DNA of 64,000 bases from Balanoglossus misakiensis (GCA_040954595.2 CM082592.2:1426001-1490000), one strand, 5' to 3'. Shown: positions 1 through 10,798, numbered from the stretch's first letter. The notes: generated from the sequence alone by a model not told the origin. Numbers and translations: made by a program.

Positions 1-7
1 AAAAGTT

Positions 8-628
8 TTGCAATCGCAGGGACTTGTGGGTAATATCTTTATTTATAAACAGAATCCTTGCGCAAGCGCAGCGCGACGAGCGGTTCACTTTAAGACTCGT
101 TTTCACAAGTATAAAGTCGGAGATAAAGTAATGATTGCAAACATGGTAAAGAAGAAGGGAATATCACCTAAACTTAGTGCTAGATGGATGGGTCCATACA
201 CTGTGATCAAGGTTATCAGTGATGTACTGTATAGAGTTAGTCAAGGAGGAAGAAAGCGAAGAGTTATTCACCATAACCATATGCAACTGTACAGAGACAG
301 GCCAGAACATTTGTCTTCTAAAGTCTGTGACAGTGATGCAATAGAGTCTGGCAATGGGAAAGATGGACACTGTGTGATTAATCATCAAGAAAATTTGTCA
401 ATATCTGAGGTCGAGTCAGATTCAGATCCGGATTCGGACTCGGATTCTGCAAGTGATAGTGATGGCAGTGTAGAAAATACTGGTGTGCCTACTGTTCAAA
501 GACAAAATCAGCAACGAGCTAATGTAGCTGAGGATCAACAAGACCAACAGCCAGTGTTACGTCGGTCAACTAGAGAACGCCGCATGCCTATTAGATTCCA
601 GGACTATGTACTCACAGACAATGAATAG
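8..628 (+). CDS. Ty3/gypsy-type pol, 3' end (integrase C-terminal region), partial
   Basis: This is the tail of a retrotransposon polyprotein; the frame is open to the left edge, so the true start lies outside the window. Seen: a short basic stretch leads into VGDKVMI (about residues 37-43), then SPKLSARWMGPY and a YRV/VIHHNHMQLY segment. This is the usual order of the gypsy integrase C-terminal SH3-like/GPY-F module, which helps bind DNA and host chromatin. After it comes an acidic Ser-Asp tail (about residues 130-155) and a basic end (RRSTRERRMPIRFQDYV), a typical gypsy Pol terminus. No internal stop is seen in the visible 206 codons, unlike the gypsy copy at 23.3-27.7 kb. The purine tract at 921-935 lies downstream, as expected for a plus-strand element. 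Family is confident; lineage and activity are not determined. Confidence 0.85.
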   Translation: MQSQGLVGNIFIYKQNPCASAARRAVHFKTRFHKYKVGDKVMIANMVKKKGISPKLSARWMGPYTVIKVISDVLYRVSQGGRKRRVIHHNHMQLYRDRPEHLSSKVCDSDAIESGNGKDGHCVINHQENLSISEVESDSDPDSDSDSASDSDGSVENTGVPTVQRQNQQRANVAEDQQDQQPVLRRSTRERRMPIRFQDYVLTDNE

Positions 629-920
629 GTTTTGATGTTTGATCATTGATAAATGTAATTGACAAGTATGATATAATTTTGAAAAATTTCAACCATATCA
701 ATACATGTATATATGATTATATATATTTTGTGTGTATAAAAAAAAGAAAGGAGAGAGAAAGAATATTTTTATATTATTTGTAACAGCCATTTCACTATTT
801 ATTTTGATAAGATGTCGACTTGGATCGGACAATGATATACGGACTATGAATAAGATTATAAAGCGACTTTATTTCCTTAAGATGTTTGATGTATTGTATC
901 TGGACATGTGGACATGTCCT

Positions 921-935
921 GAAAAAAGAGGGGGG
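921..935 (+). other. Candidate polypurine tract, 3' LTR start at about 939
   Basis: A purine run GAAAAAAGAGGGGGG followed by TAC and then TGAGATGG sits 300 bases after the gypsy pol stop. Gypsy elements prime plus-strand DNA from such a tract, and the LTR normally begins with TG just after it. The 5' LTR is outside the window, so the LTR boundary and end cannot be confirmed. Confidence 0.45.
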
Positions 936-1084
936 TACTGAGATGGTTGGTATATTTGGAATGGCGCCCTCGGTGGCTGAATGTGAGTTTCTGTAAAGTA
1001 CAGCTGTAGCAAAGCATGCTGGGGTTTGGGTCAGCCATATTGTCTTGTATGATTGTACCGTACGGTGGTGTCAATCGTCGCAAA

Positions 1085-1132
1085 CCACGGCCCTTTTACG
1101 GCAGCGCTCTGCTCCCCGCAAAAAGGCCGTGG
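1085..1132. repeat. Hairpin with 13-bp arms
   Basis: CCACGGCCCTTTT at 1085-1097 pairs with AAAAAGGCCGTGG at 1120-1132 with one mismatch and a 22-base GC-rich loop. It may be a small inverted-repeat insertion or an LTR secondary structure; nothing identifies it further. Confidence 0.5.
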
Positions 1133-1190
1133 TATAATACGCCCATGTATTCAGTATTTGGTCAAGGCGCTTTCATAGTACATCCAACAA

Positions 1191-1310
1191 CCAATCAGAT
1201 TGCTTGTTACATCCCATTCACCCATCTCATTACATCTCATTCTAAACAACATGGCGGCTTCCAGTGGCAGTGCTTTGAGTCTGAGTGAGAGCGAAGAACG
1301 TGCAGTTTGA
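1191..1310 (+). promoter_or_regulatory. Possible CCAAT-type promoter with short leader reading frame
   Basis: ACCAATCAG at 1190-1198 is a full NF-Y (CCAAT) box. About 55 bases downstream, AACATGGCGGCTTCC (ATG at 1251) resembles a YY1 site over a start codon in good context, opening a 19-codon frame that stops at 1310; an inverted CCAAT (GATTGG) follows. This could be the LTR promoter or a decayed host promoter. No splice donor rescues the frame, so a gene is not claimed. Confidence 0.2.
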
Positions 1311-3103
1311 TTGGCCAGATTATAATGATGTCATCTCATGAATATGCATTACCAATATGTTCAAAAACCAGCGCGGTACTCCATTTTAACCAGAGTACGT
1401 GATTTCGATAGTGAAACGAAAGAAATCCGTAGTCTGGTGGGGCGAGAATGGGTGGTGTCGTGTTGTGCTGTCTGTCAACAAACATGTGAAAAGTACGTTC
1501 CCGTTTCTGTGTCGTCTCAATATCAAATGACGTCAGACGCGCTCAGGCGGCAGTTGCGTTGGCATTTAAATTTCCAGATGACGGGCAACTTCAACAACGT
1601 GGTGCAGACAAAAACTATATGCAGACGAAACGCTATGAGGCTGATGAGGCACCATACCTGATACATGTTACGTGTTTGGCGGCTCTAAAGTAAAAACATA
1701 CTCGGAAAAACTTTTACTGGATGCCGAAATATTGCTTGCCCGTCACCTGGAAATGACAATGCTGTGGGTCACATGGCCAGATCACATGGTTGATAGTGAG
1801 GAATCGGCGCTGATGGAGTTCCCTTGTAATAACACGCGCGTAATTTGTCTGTTGAGGCAGTGATCGAAAATCGCCAGAAGACCATGATCAGTTATCAATA
1901 AGTTGACATTGTCCAAGATAAGTAGGTTTTGACCCAACACTCTTGTCCTAAACCAGGATTCTAGGCAATATTCCATGGTTAAATCGAAGCACATCAGCTG
2001 CCATTGCATGTTGTGTACTGCGTAGCCGGGCCGAGTAGTGGCTTTTTTTCATCCCAACTTCCCTAGACGGTAAGTTATATATGTACGTTTATTTTGAAGG
2101 GAACAGGTGATCCAGAGTTGCACCTAGGCTGACCCAGCAAAGACGTTTAGATCACAGGCGTGTATGATTGCAATTCAACCACTGCAATTTACAATGCTAA
2201 GTCTGTTGCAAACGTAAATGGATTCCTCTTGTGACGTCACGGGTAAGTTTTTTCTCGGGCCCTGTACATTTTTAAATTTAACATTAATTTATCCACATGA
2301 AAAAAATAAACGAAACCCAGCATTTAACACACAACTCCAATTATTTTTTACTCTCAATAGTGCATATCGAGCCAAGATATGCTCTTTAAGCCGGATTACT
2401 TGCACTTGCATCAGTTTGTCATCTCTTGGCGACGCATACCACGATAGCTGTTTGTATTTAGGCTGATTAAATGGGTGCAGCACCCGTTTAATATATCGCT
2501 TGTTCAAATTGAAATATACAGCCACAATCAGTGTCGATAAGGTATTCATATATACCCATCAGTAAGCTTATTTAGATTAATGGAGCCATCTAAGTTTGAA
2601 AGTAAAATCATGAATATAGTGCAAAAACTGGCAGCTCTTAGGGCTTTAATGAAATTAATCAGACAATTAATAATGCTTTGTTTCATAAAGACTGCAGAGA
2701 TGCACGACTATATTTCTGTCGGTTAACTTGTCAGTTAATTGCACGTGTACTCGAGTTTCAAATAACTTATTAAGATGCAGAATGCATGGTCAACTTTTTA
2801 CCTAAATCCAATTGAATGACATAATATCAACAACAAAAAACCCACCATTTCCGGGGCTCAATAAAATATGCTACTCATGGGCGTCAGTTCCTCACGGATA
2901 TGAAATTAGGCGACATTTTGAATGAGAAGTTTCGTTGCATTCCAAAATATTATTATTACTTCACAAGCCAAGTCGCATGAACAAAAAACAACTGCACTTT
3001 CATGGGACAGCTTACAAAATCGACCAAACAAAAATAGCGTCAAGGACACTGTGGTCCCATTTGAGGACATAGCACATAGCAACATAGCAATAAGCATATC
3101 TGC

Positions 3104-4032
3104 TATGGATGCCAAGATATGGAAAAGTAGGTCAAAGGTCACCTGACGACATGCAAAATTTGGGCAAGAAATGTTGAACCTATACTGGTCCATGTTCAAC
3201 AAAAACCAAACCTATAGCCCTATTGGTTAGCCTGGAATTAGGTATGCACATAATTAATGAGATATGCAGGTGTCACAGGTGACCCCCAATTTTGGCTTTT
3301 CAATTTTAGTCCCAACCCTCCAAACGCGAAGTCTGTACCTGCTCTGGATGCCAAGATATGATAAAGTAGGTCAAAGGTCACCTGAGGTCATGCAAAATTT
3401 GGGCAAGAAATTTTGACCTTATACTGGTCCATGTTTAATAAAAACCAAACCTATAGCCTTATTGGTTAGCCTGGAATTAGGTATGCACATAATTAATGAG
3501 ATATGCAGGTGTCACAGGTGACCCCCAATTTTGGCTTTTCAAATTTAGTGCCAACCCTCCAAACGCCAAGTCTGTACCTGCTCTGGATGCCAAGATATGG
3601 TAAAGTGGGTCAAAGGTCACCTGAGGTCATGCAAAATTTGGGCAAGAAATTTTGACCCTATACTGGTCCATGTTCAACAAAAACCAAACCTATAGCCTTA
3701 TTGGTTTGCCTGGAATTAGGTAAGCACATAATTAATGAGATATGCAGGTGTCACAGGTGACCCCCAATTTTGGCTTTTCAATTTTAGTCCCAACCCTCCA
3801 AACGCCAAGTCTGTATCTGCTCTGCATGCCGAGATATAGGAAAGTAGGTCAAAGGTCACCTGAGGTCACCCAAAATTTGGGCAAGAAATTTTGACCCTAT
3901 ACTGGTCCATGTCCCACAAGAACGAAACCTCTAGCCCTGTTAGTTAGCCCGGAATTAGGTATGCACATAATTAATGTGTTAAGCAGGTGTTACAGGTGAG
4001 CCCAAAAATTTGCCTTTTATTTTGGCCCCATT
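3104..4032. repeat. 239-bp tandem repeat, about four copies, with DR1 motifs
   Basis: Equivalent points (the GGATGCCAAGATAT landmark) recur at about 3107, 3346, 3585 and 3824, giving a 239-bp period. The units are highly similar, and the last one is diverged and incomplete. Each unit contains AGGTCAAAGGTCA (3129-3141, 3368-3380, 3846-3858) or the one-base variant starting GGGTCA (3607-3619). Units two to four also have a third AGGTCA four bases further on. No open frame persists across units, so the minus frame at 2906-3202 is incidental. Confidence 0.9.
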
Positions 4033-4434
4033 GTGCTCACTGACCAATAGACAGTCACTGTACAGGACTATTGCACAGACCAGAATTCCACAATAAGACG
4101 TGGAAGTAGCTTAACCATAGAGGTATAAGTAAAGGTATAAATTTAATAAAAATACTAAAAAATTCATAAAAAATAAAACATCCATGATATCAACTTAACA
4201 CTTACAGGTCGATGTGAGGTTGACATAAGGTACATGCATACCAATTTTTAAAGCAATCTGACGAGTAGTTGCTGGCTTACAGAGTTTTGATAAATTTCAC
4301 ATTTTTCCACCTAATTTGCATATTTTTGGGCCTGGCAACTTCGTTTGGACAAACTCCCATCTACAGCCCTGCCTGCACCTACACACCAAATATTGAGGTG
4401 ATACGCGCAGCGGTTTTCAAGTTTTTGATGTGGA
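4033..4434. other. Non-coding, AT-rich, no gene seen
   Basis: Follows the 239-bp array directly. No coding segment or clear repeat is visible. The right part (from about 4200) leads into the tetranucleotide tract and may be the body of a short interspersed repeat, which I cannot name. Confidence 0.5.
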
Positions 4435-4500
4435 CGGACATACAGACATACATCCATACATACATCCATCCATCCATCCATACATACATACACACAGACG
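4435..4500. repeat. CATA/CATC tetranucleotide microsatellite
   Basis: Irregular run of ACAT and ATCC tetranucleotides with some CACA. It follows a sequence that reads like the 3' end of an interspersed repeat, where such tails are common. Confidence 0.9.
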
Positions 4501-4514
4501 CAACCCATCCCATA

Positions 4515-4551
4515 AGGTCCCATGGTATATAGGCCTATACCAATGGGACCT
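4515..4551. repeat. Hairpin AGGTCCCATGGTATA / reverse complement
   Basis: Arms of 15-16 bases (AGGTCCCATGGTATA and TATACCAATGGGACCT) separated by TAGGCC, immediately after the tetranucleotide tract. One single-base bulge. Probably part of the same small interspersed element. Confidence 0.7.
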
Positions 4552-5248
4552 AAAAATGGTTTGATTTTGTTTATTAAATCACAACTGAACGAACACAAAG
4601 TCAAGATAATGATTGACAGAAGAGTATAACTACAACTCAATCTCTACTGTTAGTAAAAATGATCCCTCAAAATTTACTAATTTTGTAATTCCACTTCAGC
4701 AGAACATATGGAACCATTACATTAAATTAAAACCTTGTAGGACCACATGTTTCATAATTTCAGTATTTAACGTACAAGAACTCCTGGCACAGATTAGGAT
4801 TTCCATGTTCAAGTTCAAACAATTCACATAAATGGCAAGAATAAACTTTGTCATCTTGCAAAATTTTGTTTTATGCCGATATCTCAAATGACATAACAAA
4901 TTTACAAAAGCATACCAGAGTTGAGTGGTTTTCAACATTTTCAAAATACCAACCTACGTTTTTTCAGCTTGTAAAGCCATAGAAAATAATGATATTTTAA
5001 AGTGGTGTTGGGCTGAAAAATCTTGTCTAAAAGCTGGGAGAAAGAGGATTGACACAAAAGTTGGAACAACTTTGATTGTAACAAATTGGTAATAGGGGAT
5101 ATTCTGTCCCAAACTCGCCTGGGGCTTGTGAGGTCCAAAAATCCCAAACACATGAGAGAAATATGATTCCAGGTCCGTGGGAGTGTGAGATTCTATTTGA
5201 CCTCTCATCCTTAGTATGGCATGGAGTAACATCAAATATGGGACTTTG
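4552..5248. other. Non-coding, no gene seen
   Basis: Moderately AT-rich unique-looking sequence. Short frames exist on both strands (for example 4954-5235 minus), but none has a recognisable domain or splice context. Confidence 0.5.
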
Positions 5249-6350
5249 TTAGGGACTGTCCAGAATTTACTTCCAGGGTGGGGCTGGAGGATTTCTTATT
5301 TTCCTGGTGATTTTTTTCCATGGCCCCCCCTTGTAAATTGTGGAGGAAATCTGTGGCCCCCCCGTAAATTTCCTGTTTTTTTTCCATGACCCCCCCCCCC
5401 CAATATATACATGCATGCTTACCGGTACAGACTACAACACATACAGTCTGATAAGGCTGCATTTACAAACACCTCTGGAAGGGGGGGGGGGGAGAATTAA
5501 ATTTTTTTTACCGTTAATTTTCACATGCCCCCCGTACACAACCCGAAATATTTTCAAATCCCCCCCTTCCGAACAGCTTAAAATTTTGAAATCCCACCCC
5601 CCCCCCCCCATTTTCTTTCACACAGCAAAACACATCACCTATCTATCTTGTAAAAAAAGAAAAACAGCGCTCCCATGAAAAGAATTTGAAACTGATGTTT
5701 TTCCTCATCAGTGGATATTAAAACTGAACATTGTTTATATTTGTTAAGTATTTGTATTCTGTGTTGGCAGATATTGTAAACCGAGAAGTGAAGGGGGTGG
5801 GTTTGGGAGGGGGTGTCCCCCTCCCCTGTAAGAAAATTTTATAAAATACAGAGCTCAAAGCTGCATTTTAATGAACCCAAAAGCAAATTAACTTTTTATA
5901 TACATATATGAATGATTGATGAGAAAATTAACGAATTCTAGTCTGGACTTGAATTGAGCTCGTCAACAGTAACAACTGTTCACTGTACATTTATGGTCTG
6001 TGCTGGCAGGCCAAATACTGGGCATTTTATTATGCTTCACAGAGTAGAACAAGAAACTGTAGTAGATATACAAAATAACCCACCGTAAAAATTACCGGAA
6101 ATTCAAGCTTATGAAGATTTAATGCACTTGCGGAGTTCATCTGTCATCCAGGTAGCCATGGTGGTTTGTTTCTTATAAATCAGTACTTCTGGGCAAATAT
6201 TGAGTTTGTGAGAGTTTTTTACATGGCCCCCCTAAAGGATTGTGATTTTTATGTCTGACCCCCCCCTAATTTTTCTTGGGGAAAATGGGTGGCCCCCCCT
6301 GAAAATCCTCCAGCCCCCCCCCCTGGAAGTAAATTCTGGACAGTCCCTTA
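5249..6350. mobile_element. Non-autonomous PIF/Harbinger-like element with TTA duplications
   Basis: TTA at 5249-5251 and TTA at 6348-6350 flank inverted ends. The left end GGGACTGTCCAGAATTTACT at 5252 is matched by the reverse complement of the right end at 6347. The match continues for about 45 bases apart from a different length of G/C run. TIRs starting GGG with a 3-bp TTA/TAA duplication are characteristic of PIF/Harbinger. The interior has no transposase; it is full of C or G runs (5391-5401, 5480-5491, 5597-5609) and a perfect hairpin GGGAGGGGG-TGT-CCCCCTCCC at 5805-5825. Superfamily assignment rests on ends and duplication only. Confidence 0.7.
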
Positions 6351-6429
6351 TACCTTGCAATTGTCTATTTAGCTATATGAACCCGACTGCAGTATTTCTG
6401 GATCAGCAGCAAGACCAGATTAGTGTGCC

Positions 6430-6645
6430 TATGTGGACTTTGTCTTTTGGCCAGAGTGGCCACAAGGAATGACTCAATCATAACAGCGGCAAATACAGGC
6501 AATAGTATAAACACTGTACTGTAGATGAATGCCGCAAATGTCAAACAGGAAAGGACGTTGCCCTGAGAGAACAGCTCAGCAGTATCCAAACTGCCAATCA
6601 TCAGCCTTAGCATAGACGACATATAGGCAACAGACATGTTAAAAA
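6430..6645 (-). pseudogene. Polycystin/TRPP-like channel exon remnant (pore helix and S6)
   Basis: The minus-strand frame (open from 6739 to 6365) contains a segment that fits the pore and last membrane helix of a polycystin cation channel. LRLMIGSLDTAEL (about 6607-6569) matches the polycystin pore pattern R-h-h-h-G-x-h-x-x-A-E-h. The hydrophobic stretch ending FILLPVFAAVMIESF (about 6511-6467) matches S6 (F-I-L-L-N-M-F-L-A-I-I-N-D-x-Y). In such channels this part lines the ion path in the ciliary or plasma membrane. Upstream (higher coordinates) the frame runs straight into the ~168-bp repeat array, with no splice acceptor visible. Downstream there is no convincing GT donor. It is therefore probably a truncated exon or pseudogene fragment. 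The family call is from motif similarity by eye; another TRP-like channel is possible. Confidence 0.55.
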
Positions 6646-7690
6646 TGTAAAAAATGGTGCTGATTCCAGAAATAGCAGTCTTATTGACCCTACTCAAGAA
6701 AAAATGCCATTTTTGCCACTTTTTGCCCAAAAACGCCATTTTTAGAAAACACTCAAAATTTATATATTTTCTTCACTTTCGGAGATCTGATAATGTATTA
6801 TATACCCACCCAATGTAAACTTTGGTGATTATTCCAAAAAAGCAGATTTATTGACCCAACCTAATGCAAAAATGCCCTTTTGGAAAGTTTTTGCCCGAAA
6901 AGGCCATTTTTAGAAAAAAAAATTAAAAACAAACTTTTCTTCATAAAGCTCAGAGATCATGTGATATATGAAATGTTCATCCTATGTAAAAAATTGTGCT
7001 GATTCCAGAAATAGCAGTCTTTTTGATCCTACTCAAGAATAAATGCCATTTTTGCCACCTTTTGCCCCAAAAACGTCATTTTCAGAAAACACTCAAAATT
7101 TACATATTTTCTTCACTTTCGGAGATCTGATAATGTATTATATGCCCACTATATGTAAAAATTTTCCAAAAAAGCAGTTTTATTGATGCCACTCAAGATA
7201 AAAGAGCCTTTTTGGCAAGTTTTTGCCCAAAAAGTGTCATTTCTAGAAAATACGAAAAATATGCCATTTTCTTCCCATTGGTGATCGAATGATAAATAAA
7301 AGTACTAAAAAACCCACTCTTACTGACCCCACTGAGGGAAAAAAATATCATTTTGGCCTCTTTGCTCAAAAAGGTAACTGTTACAAAAAATAAATACAAA
7401 CTTATTCCTTCATATTCAGAGCCCTTGTGATGTATGTAAATTCGGGTTTTTTTGTGTGTGTGCAAAAAATATGCTGATACCAGCACAACGGTCTTATTGA
7501 GACACCCCGCTCAGTACTAAATTGCCATTTAAACATCTTTTGGTCAACAATAGGCATTTTCAGAAAACAAATATAATTGATGTTTTTGCCTTTTGTGTTC
7601 TGATGTTGTATATGCATATTTAAAACGCCATAACCATATAATATCAATTGAATTGATGATATTGAAAGACAGGGTTGCCACAATTTGGCA
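6646..7690 (-). repeat. ~168-bp tandem repeat, left arm of giant inverted repeat
   Basis: About six units, marked by the TATTGACCC-like landmark at about 6682, 6850, 7020, 7182, 7319 and 7494, in the opposite orientation to the array at 8.25-10.06 kb. Typical unit contents are an AGTCTTATTGACCC block, A/T-rich TTTTTGGC-type blocks and CTTCACTTTCGGAGATCTGA. Units pair one-to-one with right-arm units around an axis near 8078. Small frames on the minus strand (7193-7683) are products of the repeat, not genes. Confidence 0.85.
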
Positions 7691-8249
7691 CATTTAACCC
7701 AAAACTGAATTCAACAATAAGATGATCTATGTATACGCACTGTCTACTATGAGTCGATTATGCGTGGTGTGAAATATTTAGGTTCAGATATGCCAGCTCG
7801 GGAGAGATTGTTGAAATTTATTCTCTTCAATCTGAATACAAAATCAGAAATTATATTTTAATTTATATCATGATACCTCCGCCATACTGATTGGACAGGA
7901 GTGCAACCCAATTGAACGATGCTAGAATACTCAATAGAGCACTGCTAAAACTGGCCCCTGAACTAGCACGCAGCAGGGAAAATGTGGGCTTAAACCAAAT
8001 AAACATAAAATCCTTGACGTTTTAATTTGGAACTGTTGTATGGGAATATTTGGGCAATGTGCAATGCCTTTCTTTTGTCATCTGTATCATGTTTAGAGCT
8101 TGGTCCAGGGCGGCGTGTTTACATTCATCGACGCGCGTTTTGTTCAATTCGTTACTTCATTTCCTCTCGACGCTGTTTCATCATCATTATGAGTTCAACT
8201 TGGGCTAATTTTGCAAAAACTCCAAATACAAACATTGTTTCGGTACAAA
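7691..8249. other. Spacer between the inverted arrays, no gene seen
   Basis: Unique-looking sequence at the hairpin centre. It contains no recognisable transposase. If the whole structure is a mobile or amplified palindrome, this is its loop. Confidence 0.5.
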
Positions 8250-10060
8250 CTTGCTAAAAGGATACATTTTTCTTGAGTAGATATATTTTTGGCTACAAAT
8301 AGCCAAAAAGGCAATTTTGACTAGAGTGGGGCCAACCAGACTGCCGTTTTTGGAATAGTCACCAAATTTTACACAGAATGGACTTTTCATACATGATCAG
8401 ATCTCTGAATATGAAGAAAACAATTTGTCTTTAGTTTGTTTGTTTTTAATGAACAGTTTTGACCAAAAAAGTGTCCGCAATTACATATTTCAATTGAATA
8501 GGGTAAGTAAGACTTCCGTTTTTGGAACAGTAACCACGTTTCAATATAGAATGGGTTTTTATTTATAATAAGATCACCGAAAGTGAAGAAAAGAGAATGC
8601 TATTAATATATTCTTAAAAATAACAATTTTGTGCAAAACTTAGCCAAAAAGGTGATTTCATCATGGTTGAGGTCATTAGAACTGCATTTCTGGAAACAAC
8701 ACCTATTTTACAATAAATGTACTTTTCACACATCATAGAATCTCCAAATAAGAATCTAACAGTTTGTTTATAATGATTTTCGAAAAGTGGCTTTTGGGGC
8801 AAAAACTTGTCAAAAAGCACTGTTTTCTTGAGTGGCGCCAGTAAAAAATGTTTTTGAATTTTCTCACGTAGAGTGGGTATATAATACATCATCATCTCCG
8901 GAAAGTGAAGAAAATATAAAAGTTTTTGGTGTTTTCTAGAAATGACACTTTTTGGGAAAAAGCTTGCCAAGCTTGAGTGGCATCAATAAAATCGCTTTTT
9001 TGGAAATGTTTCACATATAGTGGGCATATAATACATTATCAGATCTCCGAAAGTGAAGAAAATATATAAAAATTTTGAGTGTTTTCTGAAAATGACGTTT
9101 TTGGGGCAAAAAGTGGCAAAAATGGCATTTTTTCTTGAGTAGGATCAATAAGACTGCTATTTCTGGAATCAGCACCATTTCTTACATAGGATGAACATTT
9201 CATATATTACATGATCTCTGAGCTTTATGAAGAAAAGTTTGTTTTTATTTTTTTTCTAAAAACGGCCTTTTTGGGCAAAAACTTTCCAAAAGGGCATTTT
9301 TGCATTAGGTTGGGTCAATAAATCTGCTTTTGTGGAATAATCACCAAAGTTTACATAGGATGGGCATATAATACATTATCAGATCTCCGAAAGTGAAGAA
9401 AATATATAAATTTGGAGTGTTTTCTAAAAATGACGTTTTTGGGCAAAAAGTGGCAAAAATGGCAATTTTTCTTGAGTAGGGTCAATAAGACAGCTATTTC
9501 TGGAATCAGAACTGTTTTTTTAAATAGAATGGACATTGCATATATCCGATGATCTCTGAATATGAAAAACACAATTTATTTTTATTTTTTTTGTAAAAAT
9601 GACCTTTTTTGACCTCAAAAGGTGGCCAGAAATGGCATTTTTTGTATTGATTGAGGTCAAAAAGACTGCTTTATTTTTTCAAGTCACCACTTCTAACATA
9701 GAATTGACTTTCCATATATCACCAGATCAATCATTATGAAGAAAACCGTGTGTTTTAAATTTTTTCTAAAAATGACGTTTTTTGGGCAAAAAATGGTCAA
9801 AAAGGCAATTTTCTGTTGTTTTGGGTCAATCGAACTACTTTTTTCGTAATATTCACCAAATTTTACATAGAATAAGCATATCATATGTCATCAGATCTCA
9901 GAATGTGACGAAAACAGTGTGTTTTTAGTGTTTTCTAAAAAAGACCATTTTTGGGTTAAAATTGGCCAAAATGGCAATTTTGTCTTGAGTGGGGTCAACA
10001 AGACTGACATTTTTGGAATCAGCACCATTTTTTACATAGAATGGACTTCTCAAACCTTCC
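8250..10060 (+). repeat. ~168-bp tandem repeat, right arm of giant inverted repeat
   Basis: About eleven units, marked by GGTCAATAAGACTG-like landmarks at about 8322, 8504, 8670, 8832, 8976, 9143, 9313, 9478, 9655, 9823 and 9990. Spacing is mostly 162-182 bp, with one short 144-bp step. The inner units are the reverse complement of the left-arm units in mirror order; the outer units have no left partner. Units that pair across the axis look more alike than neighbouring units. Minus-strand open frames here are repeat artefacts. Confidence 0.85.
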
Positions 10061-10084
10061 TTACCGAAAATTCTGATTAACGGC

Positions 10085-10743
10085 ACCTAGCTCCTGGACT
10101 ATATGTCTCCACATTCAGCCTTGTGCTTCACACTGAAGTTGAGCTTGCACCCATACTGCATTGCATAAACATGACAGTAATACATGCCGTTTTGTCATCT
10201 AAACTGGATTACCGAAATGCATTGCTGTACGGACTTTCCGAATCCAGTATCAATCTACTTCAAAAAGCACAATATACAGTAGCCAGAATCATCACCCGCA
10301 CGAGGAAATCAAACCACATATCACCAGTTCTTCATAGTCTCCATTGGTTGCCAGTTCGACACAGACTCGACTACAACATTCTACTACTAACGTACAAGGC
10401 TCTCAACCGTCTTGCCCCAGTCTACATTCAGGATCTGATCAAGCCATATAAGCCTAGTCGTGCTCTGCGCTCCAGCTCAAGGAGCCAGTTGTGTGTACCA
10501 AAGTACAGACTCAAAACATATGGTGGACGTGCCTTTTCCGTTGTCGCGCCACAACTTTGGAATTCTCTGCCATCTGACATTCAACACGCTTCTAGTCTCA
10601 ACATTTTCAAACAAAAACTCAAGACATTTCTATTTCTCAAAGCCTACGAACACTGATGTTATACTTTCAGCGCCTTTGGAAATAACATTGTTATTGATTC
10701 TGGCGCTTTATAAATGTTTGTTTTGATTGATTGATTGATTGAC
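10085..10743 (+). mobile_element. CR1/L2-type LINE, 5'-truncated 3' end
   Basis: The plus frame 10123-10656 encodes the end of a non-LTR reverse transcriptase ORF. Recognisable from about 10180: SSKLDYRNALLYGL, then HSLHWLPVRHRLDYNILLLT, KALNRLAP, and RAFSVVAPQLWNSLP. This is the standard thumb/C-terminal order of CR1/L2-clade proteins. After the stop, a short 3' UTR holds nested hairpins (AGCGCC 10669-10674 with GGCGCT 10702-10707; AATAAC-ATT-GTTATT 10681-10695) and then a TTGA repeat tail (10722-10743), as expected for 3'-end recognition by such elements. The catalytic RT core is missing, as is normal for a 5'-truncated copy. It ends 55 bases before the first supported exon of the next gene, so it probably lies in that gene's intron or 5' flank. 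Confidence 0.9.
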
Positions 10744-10798
10744 AGGGGTAGCTTCGTTTTGCATGAGCTGGAGACAGCGCTGGCATAATACCCCACAG

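Larger units (their letters stand above)
939..3103. other. Non-coding stretch, probably gypsy 3' LTR plus unassigned sequence
   Basis: No recognisable protein is encoded. The first part may be the gypsy 3' LTR. Visible structures are a hairpin at 1085-1132, a CCAAT box with a nearby short reading frame at 1191-1310, and a near-perfect palindrome at 2466-2492 (arms ATTAAAyGGGTGC). Reading frames at 1338-1661 and 1672-1863 are open but resemble nothing I know and have no coding context. Confidence 0.4.

Noticed and set aside
2906-3202. 98-codon minus-strand frame with hydrophobic stretches
   Set aside because: Its N-terminal third runs into the 239-bp tandem repeat and the frame is not kept in the other units; no family similarity.
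7193-9884. Several minus-strand frames with recurring KKTVLI/PKNVIFRK-like peptides
   Set aside because: All lie inside the ~168-bp repeat units and change frame between units.
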